This document shows positions 30,283-39,957 of a stretch of 64,000 nucleotides of DNA, piece by piece; the stretch's first letter is position 1; each line of letters starts with the position of its first letter. Made by a program: the position numbers and the translations under genes. The DNA is taken from contig CAMWXJ010000009.1 in the NCBI GenBank assembly GCA_947178215.1, forward strand, positions 1 through 64,000, given 5' to 3'. This DNA comes from an uncultured Porphyromonadaceae bacterium. Its GTDB lineage: Bacteria; Bacteroidota; Bacteroidia; Bacteroidales; Muribaculaceae. The notes under the pieces were generated by a model. The model did no database searches, had not been told where the DNA came from, and was given only the letters and a program-made list of their open reading frames with translations.

Positions 30283-32874
30283 ATGAATTTCAACAATTTT
30301 ACCATCAAGTCGCAGGAAGCCATCCAGAAAGCGGTGGAGCTGACGAGAAGCGCAGGCACTCAGGCCATCGAGCCGGTGATGATTCTCAAAGCCGTCCTTG
30401 CAGAAGGTGACTCGCTGGTGAAATATCTGTTTGCGAAGGTGGGAGCCAACGCCTCGGCCGTCGACAGCATGATAGACCGCGAAATAGAGAAACTGCCCAA
30501 GGTGAGCGGAGGCGAGCCCTATCTCAGCCGCACCAGCAACGACGTGTTGCAGAAAGCTCTCGACATCACCAAGAAAATGGGCGACACATACGTCACTCTC
30601 GAAGCGCTCCTGCTCGCCATATTTGAAATCAACTCGCCGGCAAGTTCCATCCTTAAAGATGTAGGACTGAGCGCCCGCGAACTTGAAAGCGCAATCAACG
30701 AGCTTCGTAAGGGCAAGAAGGCCACCGACCAGAGCGCCGAGGATACTTACAACGCCCTTTCAAAATATGCCGTCAACCTGTGCGAACGTGCCCGCGAAGG
30801 GAAGCTCGACCCCGTGATTGGCCGTGATGAGGAGATACGCCGAGTGCTCCAGATTCTGTCGCGACGCACCAAGAACAATCCCATGCTCATAGGCGAGCCG
30901 GGCACCGGCAAGACAGCCATCGCCGAAGGTCTCGCTCAGCGCATCGTGCGTGGTGATGTGCCCGAGAATCTCCGCTCCAAGCAGATTTTCTCTCTCGACA
31001 TGGGCGCTCTCGTCGCCGGAGCAAAGTATAAGGGCGAGTTTGAAGAACGACTCAAAGCCATTGTTAATGAAGTGACGCAGAGCGACGGCGAAATCATCCT
31101 CTTTATCGACGAGATACACACCCTTGTGGGCGCCGGCAAAGGCGAGGGTGCCATGGACGCCGCCAACATCCTCAAACCGGCGCTTGCCCGAGGCGAACTC
31201 CGCTCAATCGGCGCAACCACACTCGACGAGTATCAGAAATACTTCGAAAAGGACAAGGCCCTTGAACGCCGATTCCAGAAAGTGATGGTCGACGAGCCCG
31301 ACGAGGCTTCGGCCATTGCAATCCTCCGTGGACTTAAAGAGCGCTACGAGAACCACCACAAGGTACGCATACGCGACGAAGCGATTATCGCCGCCGTGAC
31401 CCTCTCGGAACGTTACATAACCGACCGTTTCCTCCCCGACAAGGCTATCGACCTCGTCGACGAGGCCGCCTCGAAGCTCAAACTCGAAATTGACTCCGTG
31501 CCGCAGGCTCTCGACGACATCACGCGTCGCATCGCGCAGAAAGAGATTGAGCGCGAGGCTATCAAGCGCGAAGGCGACAAGCCCAAGGTAGCTGAGATCG
31601 AGAAAGAGCTCGCCACCATGCGCGAAGAGGAGAAAGAATACAAAGCCAAGTGGCAGGCCGAGCGCGAGCTCATAGGCAAAATCCAGCAGAATAAAATCGA
31701 CATCGAGCAGCTCAACTTCGACGCCGAGCGCGCCGAGCGAGAAGGCGATTACGCCAAGGTGGCCGAAATCCGTTACAGCTCTATAACCAACAAGGAGAAG
31801 GAAAACGAGCAGATTCAGGAACAACTCAAAATGATGCAGGGCGAGAAAGCCCTCATCAAGGAAGAGGTCGATGCCGAGGATATTGCCGACGTGGTGAGCC
31901 ACTGGACCGGAATCCCTGTAAGCAAGATGGTGCAGAGCGAGAAGGAGAAGTTGCTTCACCTCGAAGCGGAGCTGCACAACCGCGTAGTGGGGCAGGAGGA
32001 GGCCATTGCCGCCATAGCCGACGCCGTGCGCCGCAGTCGCGCGGGCCTCAACGACCCCAACCGTCCCCTTGGCTCTTTCATCTTCCTCGGCACCACAGGT
32101 GTCGGCAAGACCGAGCTTGCCAAGGCGCTCGCCGAATATCTCTTTGACGACGAGAACATGATGACGCGTATCGACATGAGCGAGTATCAGGAGAAGCACG
32201 CCGTGAGCCGACTCGTCGGAGCGCCTCCGGGATATGTAGGCTACGACGAAGGCGGACAGCTCACCGAGGCAGTGCGCCGCAAGCCTTACTCTGTGGTGCT
32301 GTTCGATGAGATAGAGAAAGCCCACCCCGACGTGTTCAACATACTGCTTCAAGTGCTCGACGACGGACGACTTACCGACAACAAAGGACGCCTCGTCAAC
32401 TTCAAGAATACCATAATCATCATGACCTCCAACATGGGCAGCAACGTCATACGCGACAACTTCGCCAAGATGACGCCCGAAAACCGCGAGGAGACCATCG
32501 AAAAGACCAAGGAGCAGGTTATCGAGATGCTTAAACAGACCATCCGCCCCGAGTTCCTCAACCGTATCGACGAGACTATAATGTTCACTCCACTCAACCA
32601 AAACGAGATTGAGGAGATTGTAGGACTCCAGATCCGGTCGGTCAAGAAGATGCTTGCCCGCAATGGAATCACTCTCGAAGTGACCCCCGCCGCCCTGCAC
32701 TACCTCGCCGAAGAGGGCTACGACCCCGAGTTCGGCGCCCGTCCGGTTAAGCGCGTCATACACCGCCTGGTGCTCAACCGTCTTTCAAAGGACATTCTCG
32801 CACAGAAAGTCGACGGCACACGACCCATCGTGATTGACATCGACAAAGAGGGCGAACTGACCTTTAACAACTGA
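30283..32874 (+). CDS. clpB: ATP-dependent disaggregase ClpB
   Basis: 863 residues. Residues 1-145 are the Clp N-domain repeats. The first AAA+ ring has [17 protein letters not shown] (Walker A) and [14 protein letters not shown] (Walker B). The long coiled-coil middle domain follows (residues about 400-520, with [20 protein letters not shown]). The second ring has [16 protein letters not shown] and [16 protein letters not shown]. The C-terminus has the small lid domain. ClpB pulls proteins out of aggregates with DnaK. The 180 bases upstream show no CIRCE element. Confidence 0.97.
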   Translation: MNFNNFTIKSQEAIQKAVELTRSAGTQAIEPVMILKAVLAEGDSLVKYLFAKVGANASAVDSMIDREIEKLPKVSGGEPYLSRTSNDVLQKALDITKKMGDTYVTLEALLLAIFEINSPASSILKDVGLSARELESAINELRKGKKATDQSAEDTYNALSKYAVNLCERAREGKLDPVIGRDEEIRRVLQILSRRTKNNPMLIGEPGTGKTAIAEGLAQRIVRGDVPENLRSKQIFSLDMGALVAGAKYKGEFEERLKAIVNEVTQSDGEIILFIDEIHTLVGAGKGEGAMDAANILKPALARGELRSIGATTLDEYQKYFEKDKALERRFQKVMVDEPDEASAIAILRGLKERYENHHKVRIRDEAIIAAVTLSERYITDRFLPDKAIDLVDEAASKLKLEIDSVPQALDDITRRIAQKEIEREAIKREGDKPKVAEIEKELATMREEEKEYKAKWQAERELIGKIQQNKIDIEQLNFDAERAEREGDYAKVAEIRYSSITNKEKENEQIQEQLKMMQGEKALIKEEVDAEDIADVVSHWTGIPVSKMVQSEKEKLLHLEAELHNRVVGQEEAIAAIADAVRRSRAGLNDPNRPLGSFIFLGTTGVGKTELAKALAEYLFDDENMMTRIDMSEYQEKHAVSRLVGAPPGYVGYDEGGQLTEAVRRKPYSVVLFDEIEKAHPDVFNILLQVLDDGRLTDNKGRLVNFKNTIIIMTSNMGSNVIRDNFAKMTPENREETIEKTKEQVIEMLKQTIRPEFLNRIDETIMFTPLNQNEIEEIVGLQIRSVKKMLARNGITLEVTPAALHYLAEEGYDPEFGARPVKRVIHRLVLNRLSKDILAQKVDGTRPIVIDIDKEGELTFNN

Positions 32875-32882
32875 TTGTCACG

Positions 32883-32914
32883 ACAGTCGGCGAACCATCC
32901 GGCTCGCCGGCTGT
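32883..32914 (+). terminator. Hairpin after clpB
   Basis: ACAG-T-CGGCGA and TCGCCG-G-CTGT form an 11-bp stem with one mismatch around a 10-base loop, 8 bases past the clpB stop. It probably ends that transcript. Confidence 0.6.
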
Positions 32915-33012
32915 TGTTACACTGAGGCCGATGCCGCACTCCGTACCCAAACACACATATATACACACACTTACAATCACCTACATCTTATCAAACACTC
33001 ACACCAACTATT

Positions 33013-33495
33013 ATGAAGAAGTTACTTTTCCTTCTCATGGCTTTGCCGCTCCTTGCCATAGGTTTTACCTCGTGTAGCGATGATGACAAAGACCTTCCTG
33101 ATGTAAACATCGGCTTCACATACTCCGGCGGCACATACGTCAACAACAAGATGTATGTCGTCAAGGACAGCGTCTTCACAGTCGACAGCATCTACTGCGA
33201 GCCGGCTCCCGGCACCAAGACGGCCGCTATCACCAACGTGACCTACTTCTTCGCCGGCCTGCCCCAGTTCTATACAATCGTGCAGCCCTTCGGCGCAAGC
33301 TTCAACACCACCGGCATCAATCCCGGCGCCTATCCTTTCAACATCAGCATGACCGTGCTCCAGGTCGACAAGAGTATTGCCAACGCCGCAATCGGTATTC
33401 CTCTGGTGATAGTCAACGACGCATCTGAGATTCCGGCCGCTCCCGACCCGTCGGCAGGCAGCACTTTCCATGGCACAGCTTCGCCCGTGAAGTGA
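33013..33495 (+). CDS. Small lipoprotein of unknown function
   Basis: 160 residues. MKKLLFLLMALPLLAIGFTSCSDDDKD is a lipoprotein signal; the cysteine at 21 would be lipidated and the following D-D-D-K is typical of surface-exposed Bacteroidota lipoproteins. The mature part is a single beta-rich domain with no recognisable family (VNIGFTYSGGTYVNNKMYVVKDSVFTVDSIYCEP, ITNVTYFFAG). It is likely on the outer membrane. The 138-base gap before it contains only CA-rich sequence and a terminator. Function unknown. Confidence 0.7.
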   Translation: MKKLLFLLMALPLLAIGFTSCSDDDKDLPDVNIGFTYSGGTYVNNKMYVVKDSVFTVDSIYCEPAPGTKTAAITNVTYFFAGLPQFYTIVQPFGASFNTTGINPGAYPFNISMTVLQVDKSIANAAIGIPLVIVNDASEIPAAPDPSAGSTFHGTASPVK

Positions 33496-33521
33496 CACAA
33501 CGCCATATGATATGACACTCG

Positions 33522-33560
33522 TCCCCGCCCTCCGGACAACCTCCGGGAGCGGGGATTGCT
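33522..33560 (+). terminator. GC-rich hairpin terminator after the lipoprotein
   Basis: CCCCGC and GCGGGG with inner CTCCGG and CCGGGAG form an interrupted stem, followed by ATTGCTTTTA. It lies 26 bases past the stop. Confidence 0.65.
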
Positions 33561-33702
33561 TTTACAAGGGGCCAACCGGCCTGAAAACAGTTATTTTTCG
33601 CCATATCACATTAAAAAAGACCATTATTTGTTAACGAATCTGGAAAAATTGTGTACTTTTGCGTATCAATAAGTCATATTCCCCCAAATCCTGAAAACCA
33701 CT

Positions 33703-33876
33703 ATGGAAGAATTAGTAGCAAAAATCGCTGAATCTTACGCAGAATTCATCTCCGACGCAAAGCTTCAGTCAGAGAAAGGCAACAAAGCAGCAGGCACACG
33801 CGCACGCAAGGCATCGCTCAACATCGAAAAACTCCTCAAAGAGTTCCGCAAAGCTTCGATTGAAGCGTCCAAGTAA
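33703..33876 (+). CDS. Histone H1-like protein (Hc1 family)
   Basis: 57 residues: MEELVAKIAESYAEFISDAK, then SEKGNKAAGTRARKASLNIE and KLLKEFRKASIEASK. The lysine/arginine-rich helix with A-G-x-R-A-R-K-A-S-L is the signature of the Hc1-like protein found in nearly all Bacteroidota. It most likely coats or compacts DNA. A TACTTTTG box at 33654-33661 fits the -7 consensus, 41 bases before the ATG. The gene stands alone and ends in a branched terminator, features of an abundant transcript. Confidence 0.85.
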   Translation: MEELVAKIAESYAEFISDAKLQSEKGNKAAGTRARKASLNIEKLLKEFRKASIEASK

Positions 33877-33934
33877 GCGGCGCACCCTCTGCCACCCCGC
33901 GTTGCTCTCTCCAACCGCACACATTAAATGACAC

Positions 33935-33990
33935 ACTGTCGGCCAACAGGCACTCCGGACCACCGGAGCCGCCCAAGCCGACAGTCTTTT
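33935..33990 (+). terminator. Two-stem terminator of the Hc1-like gene
   Basis: ACTGTCGGC (33935-33943) pairs with GCCGACAGT (33977-33985), and inside lies CTCCGG-ACCA-CCGGAG (33953-33968). CTTTTGTG follows. The nested stems make an unusually elaborate terminator, or a structured 3' end that protects the message. Confidence 0.7.
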
Positions 33991-34031
33991 GTGCGTCGAC
34001 CTTCCATAGCCAAACCATAAGCATCATACTT

Positions 34032-34856
34032 ATGAAACCTACCGTACTCGATTATAACGACATCGTTGAAATGGCGCCCCGCCTGCGAGGCCACGAAAAG
34101 CTGGTCAACGGGCTGCTCCATCTCTTCTCTATCGACAAAGTCAACGACCTGCACCGTCACAACTGCGCCACGCCCGGAGTGCCGTTTACCACCGGACTCC
34201 TCAAAGAGCTCAACGTGACCCTGCGCGTCGACAACGAGCAGGCTATTCCCTCGATGGGCGACAAGCCGTTTATCACCGTCAGCAATCACCCCTTCGGAGC
34301 GCTCGACGGCATCGCGCTCATCAACCTCGTGGGCCGTCACTACCCCGAATACAAAGTGATGGTCAATATGATTCTCAACCATATCACGGCGATGCAACCA
34401 TGCTTTATCGCCGTCGATGCCCTCGCCTCCGACGACCCGGCAAAGAAAGCCGTGTCGATGCAGGGCATACGCAAGGCTATGATGCAGGTGCGCCGCGGAC
34501 AGCCGCTCGGATTCTTCCCGGCAGGAGCGGTAAGCAAGGTCGACAATCATCTGCGCCTCGAAGACCGCGAGTGGCAGGAGACCATTCTACGCCTTATCGA
34601 CCAGCTCAAAGTACCCGTAATCCCCATCTACTTTCACGGCAGCAACTCGTGGTGGTTCAACCTACTCGGACGCATATCATGGCAACTGCGCACCCTGCGT
34701 CTCCCCGCCGAAGTGTTCCGCAAACGCAATTCCACCATACACATCTCTGTCGGCGACCCCATTTCTGTGGCCGACCAACAGGCACACGCCTCTACGCCCA
34801 AGGAACTTGGCGACTACCTCAGAGCCAAAACCTATGCACTACGCGAATGGAAGTAA
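34032..34856 (+). CDS. Lysophospholipid acyltransferase (PlsC-like)
   Basis: 274 residues. FITVSNHPFGALDGIALINL is the PlsC block I histidine motif; five residues, not four, separate His and Asp, as in other Bacteroidota members. GFFPAGAVSKV corresponds to block III (the F-P-E-G-x-x motif), and VPVIPIYFHGSNSWWFN to block IV. It transfers an acyl chain to a glycerophospholipid or ornithine-lipid precursor at the inner membrane. The exact substrate is uncertain. Its stop lies inside the start of the sigma-54 activator gene, a 10-base overlap. Confidence 0.8.
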   Translation: MKPTVLDYNDIVEMAPRLRGHEKLVNGLLHLFSIDKVNDLHRHNCATPGVPFTTGLLKELNVTLRVDNEQAIPSMGDKPFITVSNHPFGALDGIALINLVGRHYPEYKVMVNMILNHITAMQPCFIAVDALASDDPAKKAVSMQGIRKAMMQVRRGQPLGFFPAGAVSKVDNHLRLEDREWQETILRLIDQLKVPVIPIYFHGSNSWWFNLLGRISWQLRTLRLPAEVFRKRNSTIHISVGDPISVADQQAHASTPKELGDYLRAKTYALREWK

Positions 34857-36145
34857 CCCGCCTTAACGACCCGGAAATCACTCGCGCCCGCCAGCGTTTC
34901 TCTATCATAGGCAACGCCCCTGCTCTCACTCAGGCCATAGAGCGGGCCATACGCGTGGCGCCAATAGACCTTTCGGTGCTTGTCACCGGCGAGAGCGGTT
35001 CGGGCAAGGAGTTTTTCCCGAAAATCATCCACGCTTACAGCCCGCGCAAACACGCCAAATACATTGCCGTCAACTGCGGCGCAATACCGGAAGGCACTAT
35101 CGACTCGGAGTTGTTCGGCCACGAGAAAGGCTCGTTTACAGGGGCCGTGGCCTCACGAAAGGGCTATTTCGAGGAGGCCGACGGAGGCACCATATTTCTC
35201 GACGAAGTAGCCGAGCTCCCACTCACCACACAGGCGCGACTGCTTCGCGTGCTTGAGACAGGCGAGTACCTGCGCGTAGGCTCGTCGGAGGTACGAAAGA
35301 CCAACATACGTGTCGTGGCGGCGACCAACGTCGATATGCTGCGTGCCGTCGAGGAAGGACGCTTCCGCGAGGATCTCTTTTACCGACTCTCTACTGTTAC
35401 CATAACCGTACCGCCCCTCCGCGAGCGCGGCAACGACATACGGTTGCTCGCGCGAAAATTCAGCACCGACTTCGCGCAGCGTTACCGCACGCCAGAACTC
35501 GAGCTGAGCGACGATGCCATGAATGTACTTATGGTCTACCGCTGGCCTGGCAACGTGCGACAGCTCAAAAACATAATCGAGCAGGTATCACTTTTCGAGG
35601 GGGGCAAGGGCATCGTAAGCGCCGCCACTCTCAACAACTACATGCCTTCGGGCGCCGGCTCCAATGCGCCGGCGCTTACCGGACAGCGCGTTTACAGCTA
35701 CCAGGAGGAGCGCGACATACTCTTCAACATGATAATGCGCATGCAGCGACGCCTTGACGACGTTACAGCGGAGCTGAACGCACTGCGCCGCAACGACGCC
35801 CACCAAGGAGCGCCTGCCGTGCAATCCACTGCCCCGCTCATCAAAAGCGACTCATCGCTCACCGAGCATATCCTGCCACGCTTCACCGCGAGCTCCGACA
35901 ACCGCTTTCACCACAGCGTTGAGGATGCAACCCCGGTGGAAGCCGAGGAGGTGTGGCCCGACGAACCGATTGCCGCCTCACCCGCTGCAAGTCAGGGCGA
36001 GCCGCGCACACTCGAAGACACCGAACGCCGCACCATAGCCGAAGCCTTGGAGCGAAACGACGGTCGCCGCAAAGCCACTGCCAAAGAGCTCAACATATCT
36101 GAACGCACACTCTACCGGAAAATTCGCGAGTACGGACTTGAATAA
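34847..36145 (+). CDS. Sigma-54-dependent transcriptional activator without receiver domain
   Basis: 432 residues from the ATG at 34847; the long frame before it is antisense-like sequence inside the acyltransferase gene. The AAA+ domain starts at about residue 20: VTGESGSGKEFFPKIIHA (Walker A), FGHEKGSFTGAVASRKG with GSFTGA in place of the usual GAFTGA sigma-54 contact loop, and GGTIFLDEVAELP (Walker B). A variable linker follows (residues 270-390). The end is a Fis-type helix-turn-helix (TIAEALERNDGRRKATAKELNISERTLYRKIREYGL). It has no N-terminal sensor, so activity may depend on a partner or expression level. Target genes unknown. Confidence 0.88.
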   Translation: MEVTRLNDPEITRARQRFSIIGNAPALTQAIERAIRVAPIDLSVLVTGESGSGKEFFPKIIHAYSPRKHAKYIAVNCGAIPEGTIDSELFGHEKGSFTGAVASRKGYFEEADGGTIFLDEVAELPLTTQARLLRVLETGEYLRVGSSEVRKTNIRVVAATNVDMLRAVEEGRFREDLFYRLSTVTITVPPLRERGNDIRLLARKFSTDFAQRYRTPELELSDDAMNVLMVYRWPGNVRQLKNIIEQVSLFEGGKGIVSAATLNNYMPSGAGSNAPALTGQRVYSYQEERDILFNMIMRMQRRLDDVTAELNALRRNDAHQGAPAVQSTAPLIKSDSSLTEHILPRFTASSDNRFHHSVEDATPVEAEEVWPDEPIAASPAASQGEPRTLEDTERRTIAEALERNDGRRKATAKELNISERTLYRKIREYGLE

Positions 36146-36170
36146 ACCAAAACCGGATTCACACATACCA

Positions 36171-36214
36171 AGTCATCCCCGATTGACCTTCTTACCGGCC
36201 AATCGGGGATGACT
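36171..36214. terminator. First hairpin after the sigma-54 activator
   Basis: AGTCATCCCCGATTG and CAATCGGGGATGACT are perfect 15-bp arms around 14 bases. A T-rich TTATAG follows. Confidence 0.7.
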
Positions 36215-36254
36215 TTATAGAGGCGCCTGTGGGACTCGCATACGCGCTTAAAAG

Positions 36255-36307
36255 CGGCATCTCCCGTTGCGACAAGAGTTGCAACGGGAGATGCCGGACT
36301 ATTTTTT
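36255..36307. terminator. Second hairpin terminator, convergent genes
   Basis: CGGCATCTCCCGTTGC and GCAACGGGAGATGCCG are perfect 16-bp arms around a 10-base loop, followed by GACTATTTTTTATA. It lies 15 bases before the stop of the MCE gene and should work for both strands. Two strong hairpins in a row isolate the activator gene from the MCE-amidase operon. Confidence 0.8.
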
Positions 36308-36321
36308 ATAGACGCAAGCTA

Positions 36322-37209
36322 TCAGAGCAGCTTGATTGAGATATATCGCTTGGGGTTGCGCTTTACATCAATGAGCAACGAGTCGAGCGACGCCACCGAT
36401 GCATTAAGATTACGGTAAAGCTCAGGGTCATTCATGAGGAGACCCAGTGTGCCGTTGGGCGAGTTGAGATTATCGGCGAGAGCGTTGAGCTGCACCGTGA
36501 GCCGTTGGATGTTGGCGAATGTCGAGTCGACAGGCAGGCTGTTCATGGTAGACGTGAGAGTCGACAGGTTGCCTGAGATATCCTTAACGTTGCTGAGCGT
36601 GGCCTGTGCATCGGAGGTCACGGCGGGCATTACTGCCATCGAACGGCTCAGAAGAGCTGTGGAGCGTTCCAGGTTTGCGGTGATTGCATCAAGACGCTTC
36701 ACAGACTGAGCGAGAGCGGGGTCAGAGGCGAGGGTGACGGCAGCGGCAAGCAGCGAGTCGACTTTCGGCAGAATCGACGAGATAGCAGGCATGAGGTCGC
36801 CGGAGATGCTCGACATGAGTCCGCCGGCATTCTTGGCCGGAATCTTCGCGCCGACTTCGTAGTCGGCCGAGCCGGTACCCATATGTAGCTCGATGGAAGA
36901 GGTGCCGAGCATATCAGTGGCAAGAACGGCGACAGTGCCCTCGGGGAGGCGGAGCTTGCGGTCGAGCGACAGCTCTACCCTCACATGGCCGGGATTGTCA
37001 TATTCGTATTCGATTTCACGCACCAATCCTACCTGAAAGCCGTTGACGGTAACGGGCGCACTTTGGGCGAGGCCGGCGACATCGGTGTAGGATGCGTAGT
37101 AGTAGTTGCTCGCTTTGAAGATGTTGACACCCTTGAGATAGTTGATGCCGAAAAAGAGAATCAGCAAGGCTATTATAACCGAGAAACCTATGGTTAGTTC
37201 CTTTTTCAT
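36322..37209 (-). CDS. MCE/MlaD-family lipid transport protein
   Basis: 295 residues. A transmembrane helix at 5-25 (LTIGFSVIIALLILFFGINYL) anchors it in the inner membrane. The MCE domain covers about 37-115 (YYYASYTDVAGLAQSAPVTVNGFQVGLVREIEY, G-T-V-A-V-L-A-T-D-M-L-G-T). The C-terminal half is helical and low in complexity (LSNVKDISGNLSTLTSTMNSL), as in MlaD-like proteins forming hexameric rings or tunnels. It probably helps phospholipid traffic between the membranes. The permease and ATPase genes are not in this window. It follows the amidase by 52 bases. Confidence 0.88.
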   Translation of the reverse strand: MKKELTIGFSVIIALLILFFGINYLKGVNIFKASNYYYASYTDVAGLAQSAPVTVNGFQVGLVREIEYEYDNPGHVRVELSLDRKLRLPEGTVAVLATDMLGTSSIELHMGTGSADYEVGAKIPAKNAGGLMSSISGDLMPAISSILPKVDSLLAAAVTLASDPALAQSVKRLDAITANLERSTALLSRSMAVMPAVTSDAQATLSNVKDISGNLSTLTSTMNSLPVDSTFANIQRLTVQLNALADNLNSPNGTLGLLMNDPELYRNLNASVASLDSLLIDVKRNPKRYISIKLL

Positions 37210-37261
37210 ATTTCGTGAGTGTGGTATGTGTATAGAACAAATTATTATTATCGTTGTAGTG

Positions 37262-38467
37262 TCACAGCCGCGCAGCGCCTTTCGTACGAATCACAAAAGC
37301 ATCGGAGTACCGGCGTCGCACCTCGCTCAGCGCAGCCGTGGCCTCGGCTTCGGTGAGGTAGCGCCCTGTGACATATTTCACAGAGCCGCCGTGACGGTAC
37401 CAGTTGACCGGCGCCGGAAGTCCTTTCAGTCGCTTGTCGCCTTTTGCAAGCACCTTGGGCGAGGTCATGAACTGTATGCGGTAGAACACCGAGTCGGGGA
37501 CGTCGTCGAGCTTCCCGCCGTCGGCTGTCTGTTTCTTTGTCGAGGTGTGCGAGGCTGTTTTCACCGCTTTATCCGATGCCTTTGCCTCCGGTTTCGCAGT
37601 CGACGACACAGGCTTCACGCGCGACGGAGTGGCTTTACCGCCTCCGTCAATGGCGGCTCGTGCACGGTCGACGCCCTCCTTGTAGGTGCAGATACCTGTG
37701 GCTATGGCGCGGCCGAGCTCTTCGCGTCCTTTGTCGGATGCCATGTAGCTTTCCTGACGGGGATTACAGATGAAGTCGAGCTCTATGAGAATCGCCGGCA
37801 TGGATGTGGCGCGCAGAACCAGAAAACCGGCCTGACGCACACCGCGGTCGACACGCGAGGCCTGAGCAATCAACTCGTTTTGAACAGCCTTTGCGGCCGA
37901 TATACTCTGGTCCATATGCAGGTCACGGTCCATTTCAAAGATAATGTAGCTCTCGGCACTGTTGGGGTCAAAGCCCTCGTAAGTGGTGGAATAGTCAGGT
38001 TCGAGAGTCATTACAGAGTTCTCACGCATCGCCACGGCAAGGTTTTCGTCTGACCTGCCGAGACCGAGAGTATATACCGATGCGCCCGCCACAGTGAGGC
38101 GGTTTGGATTTTTCTTGTCAACGGAATTAGTGTGGATGCTGACAAACAGGTCGCCACCGGCCTTATTGGCTATGTCGGCGCGGCCATTGAGGGTCACAAA
38201 CTTGTCGGTCGAGCGCGTCATCACGACCTTGATTTCAGGAGCTTGCTCGGCCAGTATGTCGCGCACACGCTTCGCCACTCCGAGATTGATGCTCTTCTCG
38301 TTGGTCTTGGCTCCGATTGCTCCGTAATCCCCTCCGCCGTGTCCGGCATCAATCACCACCACAAACTCATCCGCTTTTTTATTCGAGCCTTTCGAAGGGA
38401 GCGCCGCCTCGACGGCTAATGCGGCGAGGAGAACCGAGAGTATGAGTGATAAATGCTTGCGAAACAT
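37262..38467 (-). CDS. N-acetylmuramoyl-L-alanine amidase with SPOR-like domain
   Basis: 401 residues from the ATG at 38467, where a signal peptide starts (LSLILSVLLAALAVEA). FVVVIDAGHGGGDYGAIG gives the first zinc histidine of Amidase_3, DLFVSIHTNSVDKKN the second histidine pattern, and AILIELDFICNPRQESYM the catalytic glutamate. A charged linker (residues 260-320) leads to a C-terminal SPOR-like segment (YRIQFMTSPKVLAKG), which binds denuded septal peptidoglycan. It cuts stem peptides during cell separation. Operon with the MCE gene, an arrangement common in Bacteroidota. Confidence 0.92.
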   Translation of the reverse strand: MFRKHLSLILSVLLAALAVEAALPSKGSNKKADEFVVVIDAGHGGGDYGAIGAKTNEKSINLGVAKRVRDILAEQAPEIKVVMTRSTDKFVTLNGRADIANKAGGDLFVSIHTNSVDKKNPNRLTVAGASVYTLGLGRSDENLAVAMRENSVMTLEPDYSTTYEGFDPNSAESYIIFEMDRDLHMDQSISAAKAVQNELIAQASRVDRGVRQAGFLVLRATSMPAILIELDFICNPRQESYMASDKGREELGRAIATGICTYKEGVDRARAAIDGGGKATPSRVKPVSSTAKPEAKASDKAVKTASHTSTKKQTADGGKLDDVPDSVFYRIQFMTSPKVLAKGDKRLKGLPAPVNWYRHGGSVKYVTGRYLTEAEATAALSEVRRRYSDAFVIRTKGAARL

Positions 38468-38588
38468 AGTTGGCGTGAGGGCAAAATTCAGCGCGAAGAT
38501 ACTAATTTTTCGGCTTAATGTCAGTACACGGCGGCACAAAAGTACCCTTCAAGCCTATTAAAATGTCGTTTTAGGACAATCCTTACTC

Positions 38589-39188
38589 TCAGCTATGGCG
38601 TTGGAGGAGTTCGCGCTCTATATCGGAGAGGGTGACGTTCATCTGCTCCATAAGTACAAGCAGGTGATAAATGAGGTCGGAAGCTTCATATATGAAACGG
38701 TCGCGGTTACCGTCGACAGCTTCTATTATCGATTCCACAGCTTCCTCTCCCACCTTTTGCGCAATCTTTTTCACGCCTTTGATAAACAGTCCGGTAGTAT
38801 AAGAATTGTCAGGCATTTCCGCATGTCGCATCTCAATGAGCCGGGACAGCGCCCGTATAAACCCGTCCTCGGCAGGCGTATCGAAGCATGCCTCTGTGCC
38901 GCGATGGCATGTGGGGCCTGCCGGTATTGCCTTGATGAGCAGAGTGTCGCCGTCACAATCGGCATACATTTCTTTTACTTCAAGGAAATTTCCGGAAGTC
39001 TCTCCTTTGGTCCACAGTGTGCCTCGTGTGCGGCTGAAAAATGTGACACGCCCCTCGGCCACGGTCTTTTCAAACGCTTCCTCGTTCATGTATCCGAGCA
39101 TGAGCACTTTAAGCGTCACCGCATTCTGAATAATGACGGGCAATAGTCCATCGGCACATTTATCGAGTCTGAAATCAGAAAAATTCAT
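38589..39188 (-). CDS. hisIE: Bifunctional phosphoribosyl-AMP cyclohydrolase / phosphoribosyl-ATP pyrophosphatase
   Basis: 199 residues. HisI part at residues 20-110: VTFFSRTRGTLWTKGETSGNFLEV, DCDGDTLLIKAIPAGPTCHRGTEACF carry the zinc-binding Cys and Asp residues. HisE part at 115-199: EKVGEEAVESIIEAVDG and EASDLIYHLLVLM are the all-alpha pyrophosphatase metal motifs. Steps 2 and 3 of histidine synthesis. It is the last gene of the his operon, 10 bases after hisF. Confidence 0.96.
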   Translation of the reverse strand: MNFSDFRLDKCADGLLPVIIQNAVTLKVLMLGYMNEEAFEKTVAEGRVTFFSRTRGTLWTKGETSGNFLEVKEMYADCDGDTLLIKAIPAGPTCHRGTEACFDTPAEDGFIRALSRLIEMRHAEMPDNSYTTGLFIKGVKKIAQKVGEEAVESIIEAVDGNRDRFIYEASDLIYHLLVLMEQMNVTLSDIERELLQRHS

Positions 39189-39198
39189 ATTGTCGTGG

Positions 39199-39957
39199 TT
39201 ATAGTCTTACAGGTATGTTGCGCTCGGCAAGCTGCCGTTTTAGAGCGTCGATGGTGATTTCTCCGTAGTGGAAGATGCTTGCAGCAAGAGCTGCATCGGC
39301 ACGTCCGTGTGTAAGCACGTCGGCGATGTCGCTGACGCTACCTGCTCCGCCCGACGCAATGACCGGTATATCGAGCGTCGACGCAAGCGCAGCGTACGTA
39401 GGGCATGGATAACCCGAGCGGGTGCCGTCATGATTCATGGATGTGAACAGTATCTCTCCTGCGCCCAGTTCCTGCACCTTACGCGCCCACTCGAAAAGCT
39501 CTATGTCGGTAAGACGCGAACCGCCGTGGGTCGTGATGCGCCACGTGCCGTCATCAATGGTACGGGCATCTATCGCCACCACCACGAACTGGCTACCGTA
39601 TCTCGCCGCTATTTCACTTATGAGCGACGGATTAGCCACCGCCGCCGAATTGACCGTTATCTTGTCGGCTCCTGCATCAAGCAATGCTGCGGCATCGTCA
39701 ACCGACGATATGCCGCCTCCCACCGTAAACGGTATGTTCACACGGTCGGCCACACGTTCAACCATTCGGGTGAATGTCGACCGTCCCTCTTTTGACGCCG
39801 TGATGTCGAGATACACAAGCTCGTCGGCACCTTCGAGCGCATACCTGGCACCCAGCTCCACCGGGTCACCGACATCGGAGAGCCCCTCGAAATTAACACC
39901 CTTAACCGTGCGTCCGTTCTTGACGTCAAGACATGGGATTATACGTTTTGCTAACAT
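39199..39957 (-). CDS. hisF: Imidazole glycerol phosphate synthase, cyclase subunit
   Basis: 252 residues, full length. LAKRIIPCLDVKNGRTVKG supplies the first catalytic Asp, TVGGGISSVDDAAALLDAGADKITVNSAA the first phosphate site and Asp130-type residues, and VIASGGAGSVSDIADVLTHG the second phosphate site of the (beta/alpha)8 barrel. It uses ammonia from HisH to build the imidazole ring. Start overlaps the hisA stop by 7 bases. Confidence 0.97.
   Translation of the reverse strand: MLAKRIIPCLDVKNGRTVKGVNFEGLSDVGDPVELGARYALEGADELVYLDITASKEGRSTFTRMVERVADRVNIPFTVGGGISSVDDAAALLDAGADKITVNSAAVANPSLISEIAARYGSQFVVVAIDARTIDDGTWRITTHGGSRLTDIELFEWARKVQELGAGEILFTSMNHDGTRSGYPCPTYAALASTLDIPVIASGGAGSVSDIADVLTHGRADAALAASIFHYGEITIDALKRQLAERNIPVRL

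Noticed and set aside
31204-32763. A 519-codon open frame antisense to clpB
   Set aside because: It is the complement of a strongly conserved gene; its sequence is leucine/valine/histidine-rich as expected from a GC-rich antisense frame, with no family pattern.
34400-34846. 150-residue extension of the sigma-54 activator
   Set aside because: It lies inside the acyltransferase gene in another frame and is proline/arginine-rich without domain signs.
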